64,000 nt of DNA, taken from an uncultured Pelagibacteraceae bacterium (GTDB taxonomy: Bacteria > Pseudomonadota > Alphaproteobacteria > Pelagibacterales > Pelagibacteraceae). Shown in pieces: positions 39,884-49,862 of the stretch; within the stretch, counting starts at the first letter, position 1; every line of letters begins with the position of its first letter. Under the pieces are notes generated by a model, which did not search any database, was not told where the DNA came from, and saw nothing but the letters and a program-made list of their open reading frames with translations. The stretch spans positions 1 to 64,000 of the forward strand of contig CABYZT010000001.1 of assembly GCA_902523515.1 (NCBI GenBank), read 5' to 3'. Made by a program: the position numbers and the translations under genes.

Positions 39884-40645
39884 TTATCTTCTTTGACCAA
39901 ATAATCTTAATAACATTATAAATAGATTGATAAAATCTAGATATAAAGTTAAAGCGCCCATTACAGCTTTCTTGCCCATTAACTCTCCTGAGTCTGACGC
40001 AACATACATATTTTTGATTTTCTGAGTGTCATAAGCTGTTAAACCAACAAATATTAAAACACCTAAAATTGAAATCACAAAATACATCATAGAAGATTTC
40101 ATAAAGATATTAACAATTGAAGCTATAATTATTCCAATTAGACCCATCATTAAAAAAGATCCTAACTTTGTAAGATCTCTTTTAGTTGTGTATCCATAAA
40201 TACTCATCGCTCCAAATGTTGCAGATGTAATGAAGAAAACTCTTGTTACACTCATTCCAGTATAAACCAATAAAATTGAAGATAATGATAGACCCATCAA
40301 AGCTGCAAAAACCCAAAACGTAGTCTGTGCCTTTGATGCACTCATTTTATTAATTCCAAAACTCATGTAAAAAACGATACCTAGAGGTGCTAACATTACA
40401 AGCCATTTAAGACCTGATAAATAAATTGCATTCCCCAACTGCGTTAGACCAACGATTGAACCTGCATCATTAGTAACAACAGACATTTTAAATGTTATTA
40501 GTGCTACTATTCCAGTTAGCAATATACCTGTTGCCATGTAGTTATAAACTTTTAGCATGTAGGCTCTTAAGCCTTCATCCATTACAGCAGTTGTTTGTTG
40601 TGCTGCTTTTGCTCTATTTAGTATTCCGTTTTTATCAAATTCCAT
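39884..40645 (-). CDS. BAX inhibitor-1/YccA family membrane protein
   Basis: TGILLTGIVAL, GLTAYDTQKIKNMY, LDFINLFIMLLRLFG. Confidence 0.94.
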   Translation of the reverse strand: MEFDKNGILNRAKAAQQTTAVMDEGLRAYMLKVYNYMATGILLTGIVALITFKMSVVTNDAGSIVGLTQLGNAIYLSGLKWLVMLAPLGIVFYMSFGINKMSASKAQTTFWVFAALMGLSLSSILLVYTGMSVTRVFFITSATFGAMSIYGYTTKRDLTKLGSFLMMGLIGIIIASIVNIFMKSSMMYFVISILGVLIFVGLTAYDTQKIKNMYVASDSGELMGKKAVMGALTLYLDFINLFIMLLRLFGQRR

Positions 40646-40724
40646 AATGAGTAATATATATATTCTTTTACTAATTATTCAAGATACCTTAAAAGATTAA
40701 CAAAATTTTAACTTAATATTTCTA

Positions 40725-41759
40725 ATGAATTACAAAAATTTAGGCAATACTGATATTAAAGTGAGTACAATTTGTCTCGGTACTATGACGTGGGGAGAAC
40801 AAAATACTGAGCTTGAAGCATTTGAGCAAATGGATTTTGCTTTAGATCAAGGAGTAAACTTTTGGGACACTGCTGAATTATATGCAGTACCACCAAGAAA
40901 GGAAACCTATGGTGACACAGAAGAAATTATTGGAAACTGGTTTAAAAAAACAAAAAAAAGAGACAAAGTCATTCTTGCAACAAAAGTTGCTGGTCCGGCA
41001 AGAGATTATTTAAGAAGTGGAGAAAATAGTTTTACAGGTCCAAACTTAGAATCTGCTTTAAATGACAGTCTTAAAAGACTTAAAACTGATTATATAGATT
41101 TATATCAACTTCATTGGCCAGAAAGAAATGTAAATAATTTTGGAAGACTTGGTTATGTTCATAAAGAAAATGAATGGAATAAATTTGAAGATGTTCTTGC
41201 AGAATTAAATAAATATATTGATCAGGGAAAAATAAGATATGTTGGTTTATCAAATGAAACACCTTGGGGAGTTTTAAATTTTCTTAAGGCATCAGAGGAT
41301 AAAGATTTACCAAGAATGTTGTCTATTCAGAATCCTTATAATCTATTAAATAGAACTTATGAAATTGGTTTATCAGAAGTATCGATAAGAGAAAACATTG
41401 GATGTTTAGCTTACTCGCCACTAGCAAGTGGATATTTAAGTGGAAAATATAGAAATAAAAATTATCCCAAGGGCTCAAGAATGGAGAGAGATTGGGATTT
41501 TTGGACAAGATATAGAAAACCAAATACCGAAGATGCTGTTGAACAATATTTTAAAATAAGTAAAAAATATAATCTTAATATGGCTCAAATGTCTTTAAAA
41601 TTTTGTGAAATCCAAGACTTTATGACTAGTGTAATAATTGGAGCAACTACAATGGAGCAGTTGAAAACAAATATAGAAAGTGTAAATGTAAACTTATCTG
41701 ATGATGCCATTAAAGAAATTAACCACGTACAAACAATTTATCCAAATCCATGTCCATAA
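40725..41759 (+). CDS. Aldo/keto reductase (Tas-like)
   Basis: VSTICLGTMTWG, NFWDTAELYAVPP, DYIDLYQLHWPER. Confidence 0.93.
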   Translation: MNYKNLGNTDIKVSTICLGTMTWGEQNTELEAFEQMDFALDQGVNFWDTAELYAVPPRKETYGDTEEIIGNWFKKTKKRDKVILATKVAGPARDYLRSGENSFTGPNLESALNDSLKRLKTDYIDLYQLHWPERNVNNFGRLGYVHKENEWNKFEDVLAELNKYIDQGKIRYVGLSNETPWGVLNFLKASEDKDLPRMLSIQNPYNLLNRTYEIGLSEVSIRENIGCLAYSPLASGYLSGKYRNKNYPKGSRMERDWDFWTRYRKPNTEDAVEQYFKISKKYNLNMAQMSLKFCEIQDFMTSVIIGATTMEQLKTNIESVNVNLSDDAIKEINHVQTIYPNPCP

Positions 41760-42262
41760 TTAAAAAAATTACAATATTGTTAGGAATATTTTTTATAAGT
41801 GGTATTGCTCAAGTTTCAGCTCAGGAAATTAAAAAAATTGGTAAATATAAAGATTGGGAGGCAATGGTCGTTATGGATGCTGACGGCAAAGTATGCTTTG
41901 CGCAATCTTTACCTATTTTGCAAGCACCCAAAACTAATAAAAGAGATGCAAAATTATTTGTAGCATTTAGACCAAACGACAATATAAAAAATGAAGTAAG
42001 TGTTACCCCGGGTTATGAATTCAACAAAAATAATTCTGTAACAGCTGCTTCGGGGAAGAATAAATTTAAATTTGATATTAAAGAACAAGGTTTTGCGTGG
42101 ATTGCAGACAATAAAATCGAATTAAAAATGATCAAACAAATGAGAAAAGGATCTAGAATTATGATCACTGGATACAATCAACAAGGTTCTCAAACAATTG
42201 ATCATTACTCACTGCTAGGATTTACTAAAGCTTATAACGCTTCAAGAAAAGCTTGTAGTTAA
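41750..42262 (+). CDS. Invasion-associated locus B (IalB)-like periplasmic protein
   Basis: Signal peptide, YKDWEAMVVMDADGKVCFAQS, SLLGFTKAYNASRKAC. Confidence 0.78.
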   Translation: MSIIKKITILLGIFFISGIAQVSAQEIKKIGKYKDWEAMVVMDADGKVCFAQSLPILQAPKTNKRDAKLFVAFRPNDNIKNEVSVTPGYEFNKNNSVTAASGKNKFKFDIKEQGFAWIADNKIELKMIKQMRKGSRIMITGYNQQGSQTIDHYSLLGFTKAYNASRKACS

Positions 42263-42266
42263 TTCA

Positions 42267-43454
42267 ATGAAATCAAAAAAGAAAATTGTTCTAGCTTATT
42301 CTGGAGGGCTCGATACTTCTATAATTTTAAAATGGCTTCAAGAAAATTATGATGCAGATGTAATTTGTTATACAGCAGATGTTGGACAAGAAATTGATAG
42401 AAAAAAAATTATTACTAATGCAAAAAAATTTGGTGTTAAAAATATAATTATTAAAGACTTAAAGGATATTTTTGTTAAGGATTATGTTTATCCCATGATC
42501 AGAGGACACGCGATCTATGAGGGTGTTTATTTATTAGGGACATCAATAGCAAGACCTCTTATAGCAAAAGATCAAGTAAGAGTAGCTAAAAAATTTAAAG
42601 CCTATGCAGTTTCACATGGAGCAACTGGTAAAGGCAATGACCAAGTTAGATTTGAATTAGGCTATCATTATTTTGGTCCTAAAATTAAAATTATAGCTCC
42701 GTGGAGAATTTGGAAACTAAAATCTAGAACAGACTTAATTAATTATGCAAAAAAACATAGCATAGCTATTCCTAAAGATAAAAAAGGTGCACCTCCTTTT
42801 TCAGTGGATGATAATTTATTTCATACATCAACTGAAGGTAAGGTTTTAGAAAATCCAAAAAATTCTGCTCCAGAATTTATTTTTCAACGAACAGTTTCTC
42901 CTGAAAAAGCACCTAACAAACCATCTTTTGTTACTATTAATTTTAAAAATGGTGATCCTTTTGGAATTAATGGAAAAAAATTATCTCCAGCTAAATTATT
43001 AACAAAGTTAAACGATCTAGCAGGCAAAAATGGAATTGGAAGAGTTGACTTAGTAGAGAATAGATTTCTAGGTATTAAATCTAGAGGAGTCTATGAAACA
43101 CCTGGTGGGACTCTTTTAATAAATGCTCATAGAGCAATTGAGTCTGTTACCTTGGACAAAGAAACTATGCATAAAAAAGATCAGATAATGTCTAGATATG
43201 CAGAGTTAATTTACAATGGTTATTGGTATTCAAAAGAAAGATTTAAACTTCAAAAAATTGTAGATTTAAAAAGAAGCAAAGTTAATGGCTCAGTTAAACT
43301 TAAATTGTATAAAGGAAATATTACAATTCAATCTAGAGTTACTAATAGCAGCGCTTACTCAATGAAAAAAGTCTCATTTGAAGAAAATAAGTCATTTAAT
43401 AAATCTAACGTTGAAAGATTTATCAATTTTCACAAAAAAAAGCTTCGTTCTTAG
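42267..43454 (+). CDS. argG: Argininosuccinate synthase
   Basis: VLAYSGGLDTSIILKWL, GTSIARPLIAK, SHGATGKGNDQVRFE. Confidence 0.98.
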   Translation: MKSKKKIVLAYSGGLDTSIILKWLQENYDADVICYTADVGQEIDRKKIITNAKKFGVKNIIIKDLKDIFVKDYVYPMIRGHAIYEGVYLLGTSIARPLIAKDQVRVAKKFKAYAVSHGATGKGNDQVRFELGYHYFGPKIKIIAPWRIWKLKSRTDLINYAKKHSIAIPKDKKGAPPFSVDDNLFHTSTEGKVLENPKNSAPEFIFQRTVSPEKAPNKPSFVTINFKNGDPFGINGKKLSPAKLLTKLNDLAGKNGIGRVDLVENRFLGIKSRGVYETPGGTLLINAHRAIESVTLDKETMHKKDQIMSRYAELIYNGYWYSKERFKLQKIVDLKRSKVNGSVKLKLYKGNITIQSRVTNSSAYSMKKVSFEENKSFNKSNVERFINFHKKKLRS

Positions 43455-43511
43455 TAACGTTTAGGACAAATTAACATTTGTTTAAATCACTAAAAATTAT
43501 ATCCTTAGATC

Positions 43512-43970
43512 ATGGAATCAATAAAGAATTGGATGAGAGATGCTGCAAATATTTTATTTGATGATAGTAAGAATGATCTACGCGCACTTCCTAAAACAGT
43601 TAGATTACAAATTCTTTTAGTTTTAAGTTTTATTTGGACTACTGTTTTTAGTTTATATGTTTTTTCTTACACAACTTTTGCATTTGGATGGGCTGGACTT
43701 TTTTTAGCTCATATAGGTTTAATATTTGCCGTCTATATGACTTTTAAACAATTCCATAGAGCAGAAGAGAAGTCTGCAAGTGTTTTTCAAACAAAAAATT
43801 TTGATCCTTTTAAAATCATGGTCATAGTTTTTGTAATAGTATTTATTTTTGTATTTTCAAAAGGAATTGAAGTTTTAACAAGTCCAAACCCGAATTCTTA
43901 TTCAATCCCTTATGATGGTCCCTTAAAATCTGCAATTGAAAAATGGTTACCTTTTAGTAAAGATAAATAA
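43512..43970 (+). CDS. Conserved membrane protein, unknown function
   Basis: ORF with three hydrophobic segments. Confidence 0.65.
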   Translation: MESIKNWMRDAANILFDDSKNDLRALPKTVRLQILLVLSFIWTTVFSLYVFSYTTFAFGWAGLFLAHIGLIFAVYMTFKQFHRAEEKSASVFQTKNFDPFKIMVIVFVIVFIFVFSKGIEVLTSPNPNSYSIPYDGPLKSAIEKWLPFSKDK

Positions 43971-44350
43971 TGGATAAGATAGCAAAAAACTTACAGTTAG
44001 CATTAATGGTTATTATCTTAATCAGTACTGTTATTGCTGTTGGGATTGAAATGAAAAACATGTTTTTAAATCAATCTGTTACATTAGCAGATTTGCTTTT
44101 AATGTTTCTATATTTGGAGGTACTAGCAATGGTTAGGGTTTTTTGGAACCAACAATCTATTAGTATTACACTACCACTTCTTATTGCGATTACCGCCCTT
44201 GCACGATTTATTATTCTACAAGGCAAAGAAATGGATCCTACTGCACTTGTTTATGAAGCAGTAGCTATTTTGTTAATAGCTGGAGCCATTGTTGTTTTAA
44301 GATTAAGACATAGTGATAAATTAGGTCTTAAGAAAAAAAAATCAAAATAA
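43970..44350 (+). CDS. PsiE-like (phosphate-starvation-inducible) membrane protein
   Basis: LADLLLMFLYLEVLAMVRVFW, multi-TM. Confidence 0.75.
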   Translation: MDKIAKNLQLALMVIILISTVIAVGIEMKNMFLNQSVTLADLLLMFLYLEVLAMVRVFWNQQSISITLPLLIAITALARFIILQGKEMDPTALVYEAVAILLIAGAIVVLRLRHSDKLGLKKKKSK

Positions 44351-44356
44351 TTTAAA

Positions 44357-45496
44357 ATGATATTTGAAGCTTCAAGGGCTAAGGCCTTAAATCAATTAAA
44401 TAATTTTGTTGAGAATAATCTTGGAGAATATTCAAAATTAAGAAATTTTGATTTTGGACCTGAAAAAAGATCTAATATATCTTGCTTATCACCATATATA
44501 ACTCATGGAATAATTAATGAAGAAGAAGTCATTCAGAAAGCTCTAAGTAAATTTTCTTTTTCAAAAAATGAAAAGTTTATTCAAGAAGTTCTATGGCGAA
44601 CTTATTGGAAAGGTTGGTTAGAACTTAGACCAAATGTTTGGACTGATTATCTTATCGAATTAAATCAAATCAAAAACGAATTAAAAGATAATAAAGATTA
44701 TATTGCAGCAATCGAAGGAAAAACAAAAGTAAATTGCTTTAATGATTGGGTGAAAGAGCTTAAAGAAAACAATTATTTGCATAATCACACAAGAATGTGG
44801 TTTGCTAGTATTTGGATTTTTACTTTAGAATTGCCTTGGCAATTAGGTGCAGAATTTTTTATGCAACATCTTTATGATGGAGATGCTGCATCAAATACTC
44901 TTGGGTGGCGATGGGTTGCGGGTGTTCAAACTCAAGGAAAACATTACCTTGCAAGTGAATGGAATATTAAAAAATTCACTAACAATAGATTTCAAAATAT
45001 AAAATTAAATGAAAATGCTCCTCCAAAAATATCTGAAAAATCTTACCAAATAATTAAACAGGATTTCAATAACCCACAAAAGATTGAGAATAAGAATCTT
45101 TTAATTTTTGAAAATAATCTCTCGTTTGAAATCACTGACTTTAAGGAAAACAATTTTAAAAAAATTTACTTAGTCTCTAATAAAAATGAAAATAGAACAA
45201 TAAAACTCAGTGAAAAGTTGGTGAAATTTAAATCTCATTTAATAGAAGACCAAGTACAGAGATTAAAAAATCAATCTATTGATTGTCAAATTATAGATAT
45301 AAGTGAATTAACAAATATTGAAAATTATTACGGTTTGTATCCAACAGTAGGTGAAAATTTAGATTTTTTAAATTCTAATAATTTAAAGATAGATTTTTTA
45401 TATAGAAATCTTGATCAATTAGCTTGGCAATACTGTAATAAAGGTTTTTTTAATTTTAAAAATTATATCCCTAAAATAGTTTCAAGCTTTAATTAA
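44357..45496 (+). CDS. FAD-binding photolyase/cryptochrome-domain protein, unusual domain order
   Basis: N-terminal half carries SCLSPYITHGII, FIQEVLWRTYWKGWLE, LHNHTRMWFASIW, DGDAASNTLGWRWVAGVQTQGK (photolyase FAD core). Confidence 0.85.
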   Translation: MIFEASRAKALNQLNNFVENNLGEYSKLRNFDFGPEKRSNISCLSPYITHGIINEEEVIQKALSKFSFSKNEKFIQEVLWRTYWKGWLELRPNVWTDYLIELNQIKNELKDNKDYIAAIEGKTKVNCFNDWVKELKENNYLHNHTRMWFASIWIFTLELPWQLGAEFFMQHLYDGDAASNTLGWRWVAGVQTQGKHYLASEWNIKKFTNNRFQNIKLNENAPPKISEKSYQIIKQDFNNPQKIENKNLLIFENNLSFEITDFKENNFKKIYLVSNKNENRTIKLSEKLVKFKSHLIEDQVQRLKNQSIDCQIIDISELTNIENYYGLYPTVGENLDFLNSNNLKIDFLYRNLDQLAWQYCNKGFFNFKNYIPKIVSSFN

Positions 45497-45714
45497 AACC
45501 AACGAACCATTCCAATAATTCCAGCGGTCGCATAAAAAAATTGCAAAAATAAAATTCCTTTATGACCACCTCTATAGGCCCAAATTCCAATTAAAATGGC
45601 CGACAATAACAGTAAACAAAAACCAAAAAATTCTATTCCTATGTTTAAAGCAACAAACAAAGAATACAATATTGCAGTTATAACCCCTGCCCATTCAAAA
45701 ATTTTATTATTCAT
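45493..45714 (-). CDS. Small membrane protein, unknown function
   Basis: Hydrophobic 73-aa ORF in tight linkage with the downstream-neighbour amidotransferase. Confidence 0.6.
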   Translation of the reverse strand: MNNKIFEWAGVITAILYSLFVALNIGIEFFGFCLLLLSAILIGIWAYRGGHKGILFLQFFYATAGIIGMVRWF

Positions 45715-46430
45715 AAAAGTTTTTTAAAATTATTATAAAGGATTGTAGAGTAGTTATTCATATCTTTCATGTTATCTTTTGCAGATTGATCAAACTTTTC
45801 TAATGCACCATTACCAAGCTGATCTTCCAAAGCTTTTTTGTATTCCGGTACACATCCCCACTCATTGACTGTAGTATCTTTTATTTCTATATGAAATTGA
45901 ATTCCATAAGCATGGTTTTGATATTTAAAGATTTGATACTTGGTAATTGGGGAGGAAGCTAATAAAGTTACATCATTATTATTTTCAATACCTTGAACCT
46001 CATAAGAGTGCCATTGCAAACTTTTAATTGTATTAGGAAATTTTGAAAATAATTTATCTTCATCTTTTTCATTAGAGAAATTAATATCCATAATTCCTAT
46101 TTCTGCTGGTTTAGATTTAACTACTTTTCCGCCCACCACTTCTCCTAAAAGCTGACAACCTAAACAAAAACCTAAATAAGGTTTTTTTAGATTAACAACA
46201 AATTCTTTAATTGCTTTCTTTTCTTCTATTAACCAAGGATATTCTTGTTCCATATAGGTATCCATTGGACCTCCCATGCAAAACATTCCATCAAATTTAC
46301 CTAAATCCTTTGGTATTTTTTCACCTTCATCTAATTCAATAGTGGTGAGCTTAAATCCATCAGCCAGCATTAAATCTTTAATGTAACCTGGGTCTTCTAT
46401 TTTGATATGTTGTAATACTATTATGTTCAC
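45711..46430 (-). CDS. Type 1 glutamine amidotransferase (GMP synthase-like GATase)
   Basis: LGFCLGCQLLGEVVGG, YGIQFHIEI. Confidence 0.9.
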   Translation of the reverse strand: MNIIVLQHIKIEDPGYIKDLMLADGFKLTTIELDEGEKIPKDLGKFDGMFCMGGPMDTYMEQEYPWLIEEKKAIKEFVVNLKKPYLGFCLGCQLLGEVVGGKVVKSKPAEIGIMDINFSNEKDEDKLFSKFPNTIKSLQWHSYEVQGIENNNDVTLLASSPITKYQIFKYQNHAYGIQFHIEIKDTTVNEWGCVPEYKKALEDQLGNGALEKFDQSAKDNMKDMNNYSTILYNNFKKLL

Positions 46431-46435
46431 TAAGT

Positions 46436-46564
46436 TTAGCTTAGCTTAGAACACTTCTTTGAACAATATTTTACTCTCTCCCAGTTCAACTTCCATTTTT
46501 TGCGCCAAGTAAATGGTCTTTTACAAATTGGACAAGTTTTGGTTGGTAAATTTTCTTTTTTCAT
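46436..46564 (-). CDS. DUF2256-like 42-aa Cys-rich protein (not in ORF track)
   Basis: Manual translation [42 protein letters not shown]; CPxC...YCSxxC pattern; overlaps the stop of the upstream photolyase gene. Confidence 0.85.
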   Translation of the reverse strand: MKKENLPTKTCPICKRPFTWRKKWKLNWERVKYCSKKCSKLS

Positions 46565-48054
46565 CAAATTGTATTTTGTTTTATAAATTTATCAGCTTCT
46601 GATAAAATTAATTTTTTTCTCTCAGATTTCATTTTATCAAATATCCTTACCATCATAGATAGACGAGGATTTTTTAAAAAAAATTTTCTGTTTCGGTCTA
46701 TGAACCTCCAATAAAGGCCATCCATTGTGTTACACCACTCTCCTTTTTTAAAATCCATCATTTTCATAAAATATGCTGATCCACAAATATAAGGTTTTGT
46801 TGCAAAAATTCCTCCATCACTAAACAATCCCATTCCATAAACATTAGGAACCATTACCCAATCTGAGGAATCCACAAACATTTCCATGAACCATTTGTAA
46901 ACAATTGTTGGCTTGATTTCACAAAGGTTCATAATATTTGATAAGATCATTAATCTTTCAATATGATGTGACCAACCATGATTAACGGCATTTTTAATTG
47001 CATAATCCAAAGGTGGAAGACCAGTGGTTCCATCGTACCAAGAATTTTTCATTTTTCTATTTTGTTTGAAAAAATTTCCAGTTTCCATTTCTTGAGAGTA
47101 TGACTGATAAATTCCTCGCATAAATTCTCGCCAACCAATCACTTGACGAATGTAACCCTCTAAAGAATTCATTCTAATTTTATTTTTCTTGTGAAAGTCT
47201 AAAACTTTTTGGACAACAAATTCAGGGGTTATTAAACCTAAATTTATGTAAGGACTTAATGCACTATGGAACAGGATATTATCTTTTTGATCAACTGCAT
47301 CCTCATAATCACCAAAAAGATTAGATTTTTCTTTTATAAAAAAATTCAATAGTTTAACTACATCTTCATATTCCGTTGCAAACCAAAAATTATTTGTACT
47401 CCCTGGGTGATTTTTAAATTCCTTTTCAATAATAGGCTTTAATTTTTTTGTATGACTGGTTTCATTTATTTTTGGAAATTTAGGAATTGAAATATTTTTA
47501 GGTAATTTATTTCTATTATCTTCATCAAAGCTCCATTTCCCCCCGATTGGATCACCATCTGACCCCATCAATATTCCAGATTTTTTTCTAACATCTTTGT
47601 AGAAAGTTGCCATAAAAGGTTTTTTTGATTTTGATAAATAATTTTTAAATTCAGCTCTTGAATTTAAGAACATAGGAGTTTGAATAACATTCCAGTGTAT
47701 GTTTTCTTTTTTTAAAAATTGTGAAATTTTTTTTTCAAAAAATTTATCTTCTACTTCAAAACTTGAAATTTCTTTTACTTTTTTTTGTGTAATTATTTTT
47801 TTTAATTTTTTTAAATAATCTTCATTAAATTCTTTATCTTCGATTTTAAAGTAATCCAATTTAAATTTGTTTTTTCTTAATCCGTCTGCATAAGAACGCA
47901 TTGAAGATAAAAATAATAAAATTTTTTGTTTATGATGCTTTTCATAAGTGCATAAACCCTTATCTTCAGCCATAAAAAATAGGTGGTCTTTTTTGAAGCG
48001 GTCTAGGTATTTTATTGGAAATAATTGATTACCAAGTATAAAAAATAACTTCAT
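46564..48054 (-). CDS. Cryptochrome/photolyase family protein (FeS-BCP-like)
   Basis: LGNQLFPI...[62 protein letters not shown]. Confidence 0.92.
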   Translation of the reverse strand: MKLFFILGNQLFPIKYLDRFKKDHLFFMAEDKGLCTYEKHHKQKILLFLSSMRSYADGLRKNKFKLDYFKIEDKEFNEDYLKKLKKIITQKKVKEISSFEVEDKFFEKKISQFLKKENIHWNVIQTPMFLNSRAEFKNYLSKSKKPFMATFYKDVRKKSGILMGSDGDPIGGKWSFDEDNRNKLPKNISIPKFPKINETSHTKKLKPIIEKEFKNHPGSTNNFWFATEYEDVVKLLNFFIKEKSNLFGDYEDAVDQKDNILFHSALSPYINLGLITPEFVVQKVLDFHKKNKIRMNSLEGYIRQVIGWREFMRGIYQSYSQEMETGNFFKQNRKMKNSWYDGTTGLPPLDYAIKNAVNHGWSHHIERLMILSNIMNLCEIKPTIVYKWFMEMFVDSSDWVMVPNVYGMGLFSDGGIFATKPYICGSAYFMKMMDFKKGEWCNTMDGLYWRFIDRNRKFFLKNPRLSMMVRIFDKMKSERKKLILSEADKFIKQNTI

Positions 48055-48081
48055 AGTTAAATATAACTAATAAAATTTTTT

Positions 48082-48792
48082 ATGTCAGAAAAATATGTAA
48101 TTTTTGGTGCGACAGGTTCTATTGGGTCAAGTTTAGCAGAACAATTAAAAAACTCTGGAAACGATATTCATTTAGTTGGAAGAAATGAAAGTGAACTTAG
48201 TTCTGTCTCTGAAAAACTTGGATGCTCACATACCGTTGTAGATGTTTTAGAGGATGGGTTTATAGAAAAAGTTAAATCAGATATTTCTGAAATTAAAGGC
48301 CTAGCTTATTGTGTTGGTTCAATTGATTTAAAACCATTAAGAATGGTAAATGAACAAGACTTTCAGAAATGCATGAAACTTAATCTTTATTCTGCTGTAG
48401 AAGCTATTAAAGGATTTCAAGAAAGTTTAAAAAAAAATAAAGGTTCGATAGTATTATTTTCGACCGTTGCTGCCCAAAGAGGTTTTACTAACCATGCAAT
48501 CATAGCCTCAGCAAAAGCTGCTGTTGAAGGATTGACGGTTTCTCTTGCAGCAGAATTTGCTCCGAACATAAGAGTAAATTGTGTAGCACCAAGTTTAACA
48601 AAATCTAAAATAGCAGAACCAATGTTAAAAAATACTGTTATAGCCGAAGGTATTGCAAAAGCACACCCCCTTAAAAGATTAGGCGAAGGTAAAGACTCTG
48701 CTGCTCTTGCTAAATTCTTGCTAACAGAAGATAGTTCTTGGGTTACAGGCCAAATAATTGCTGTAGATGGTGGTAGATCTAAACTTTCATAA
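48082..48792 (+). CDS. SDR family oxidoreductase
   Basis: IFGATGSIGSSLAEQL, SAKAAVEGLTVSLAAEFAPNIRVNCVAPS. Confidence 0.92.
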   Translation: MSEKYVIFGATGSIGSSLAEQLKNSGNDIHLVGRNESELSSVSEKLGCSHTVVDVLEDGFIEKVKSDISEIKGLAYCVGSIDLKPLRMVNEQDFQKCMKLNLYSAVEAIKGFQESLKKNKGSIVLFSTVAAQRGFTNHAIIASAKAAVEGLTVSLAAEFAPNIRVNCVAPSLTKSKIAEPMLKNTVIAEGIAKAHPLKRLGEGKDSAALAKFLLTEDSSWVTGQIIAVDGGRSKLS

Positions 48793-48793
48793 A

Positions 48794-49861
48794 GTGATCA
48801 AATATTTTTTATCGATATTTTTCTTTTTACTATTTTCATCGAAAAGTTTTTCTGAAAATTTTACTTTTAAAAAATTGACAGATTTAAATGACCCATGGGG
48901 ATCATCTTTTATAAATAATAAAGAAATTATTATCACTGAAAAAACTGGAAAAATAAAAATAGTAAATATTATTTCTGAAGAAGTTTATGAAGTTGAACAT
49001 AACTTAAATTATTTTGTACATGGACAAGGAGGTTTATTAGATATTATTTACCAAGATAATTACTTATGGATTTCTTATTCAGAAAATAGAGGGGATTGGA
49101 AAACCAGTACATCAATTGCAAAAGCTGAATTAAATAAAAAAAATTTAGATTTTAAAAATATATTTCAAGCTGAACCACCAATAGAATCTGGTTATCATTT
49201 TGGTTCTAGACTGGCTATTAAAGACAATTATCTTTTTGCATCTGCTGGTGAAAGAGGTGGGGGTATGATTGCTCAAGATCCGACAAATCATCCTGGAAGT
49301 ATTATCAGAATTTATTTAGATGGAAGTATTCCAAAAGATAACCCTAAGTTTGATGGTAAGTCAGATTGGTTACCAGAAATTTATCAAATTGGTGTTCGTA
49401 ATCCTCAAGGTCTAACCTATTCCCCTTTTGATGGAAAAATTTATGCAAGCAACCATGGTGCAAAAGGTGGTGATTGGTTTGGTGAAGTAAAAAAGGGGGA
49501 AAATTATGGTTGGAAAATTTTAGGTTGGGGTGGAACAAATTATTCAGGCTCAAAGATTGGACCTAAATGGAAACCAGGCTTTACCAAAGCAATCCAATAC
49601 TGGGTACCTTCAATAGCAGCAAGTGCTATAACTATTTATAAAGGAAAAGAATTTAGTGAATGGAATGGCGAAGCGTTAATTACTTCTTTAAAAGATAAAT
49701 CATTAAGAAAATTAAACTTTCAAAATTCATCTAAGATTGAAGAAACAATTATATTCAAAGATAAAATCGGAAGAATAAGAGATATACAAGTTCACCCTGT
49801 TAATGGAAAAATATATTTTCTTGCGGGAAATAGCTTATGGTTAATGGAGAAAAAAAAATAA
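48794..49861 (+). CDS. PQQ-dependent sugar dehydrogenase (glucose/sorbosone dehydrogenase family)
   Basis: GGLLDIIYQDNYLWISYSE, YQIGVRNPQGLTYSP, NYGWKILGWG; GTG at 48794 just after the SDR stop fits the signal peptide. Confidence 0.87.
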   Translation: MIKYFLSIFFFLLFSSKSFSENFTFKKLTDLNDPWGSSFINNKEIIITEKTGKIKIVNIISEEVYEVEHNLNYFVHGQGGLLDIIYQDNYLWISYSENRGDWKTSTSIAKAELNKKNLDFKNIFQAEPPIESGYHFGSRLAIKDNYLFASAGERGGGMIAQDPTNHPGSIIRIYLDGSIPKDNPKFDGKSDWLPEIYQIGVRNPQGLTYSPFDGKIYASNHGAKGGDWFGEVKKGENYGWKILGWGGTNYSGSKIGPKWKPGFTKAIQYWVPSIAASAITIYKGKEFSEWNGEALITSLKDKSLRKLNFQNSSKIEETIIFKDKIGRIRDIQVHPVNGKIYFLAGNSLWLMEKKK

Positions 49862-49862
49862 T

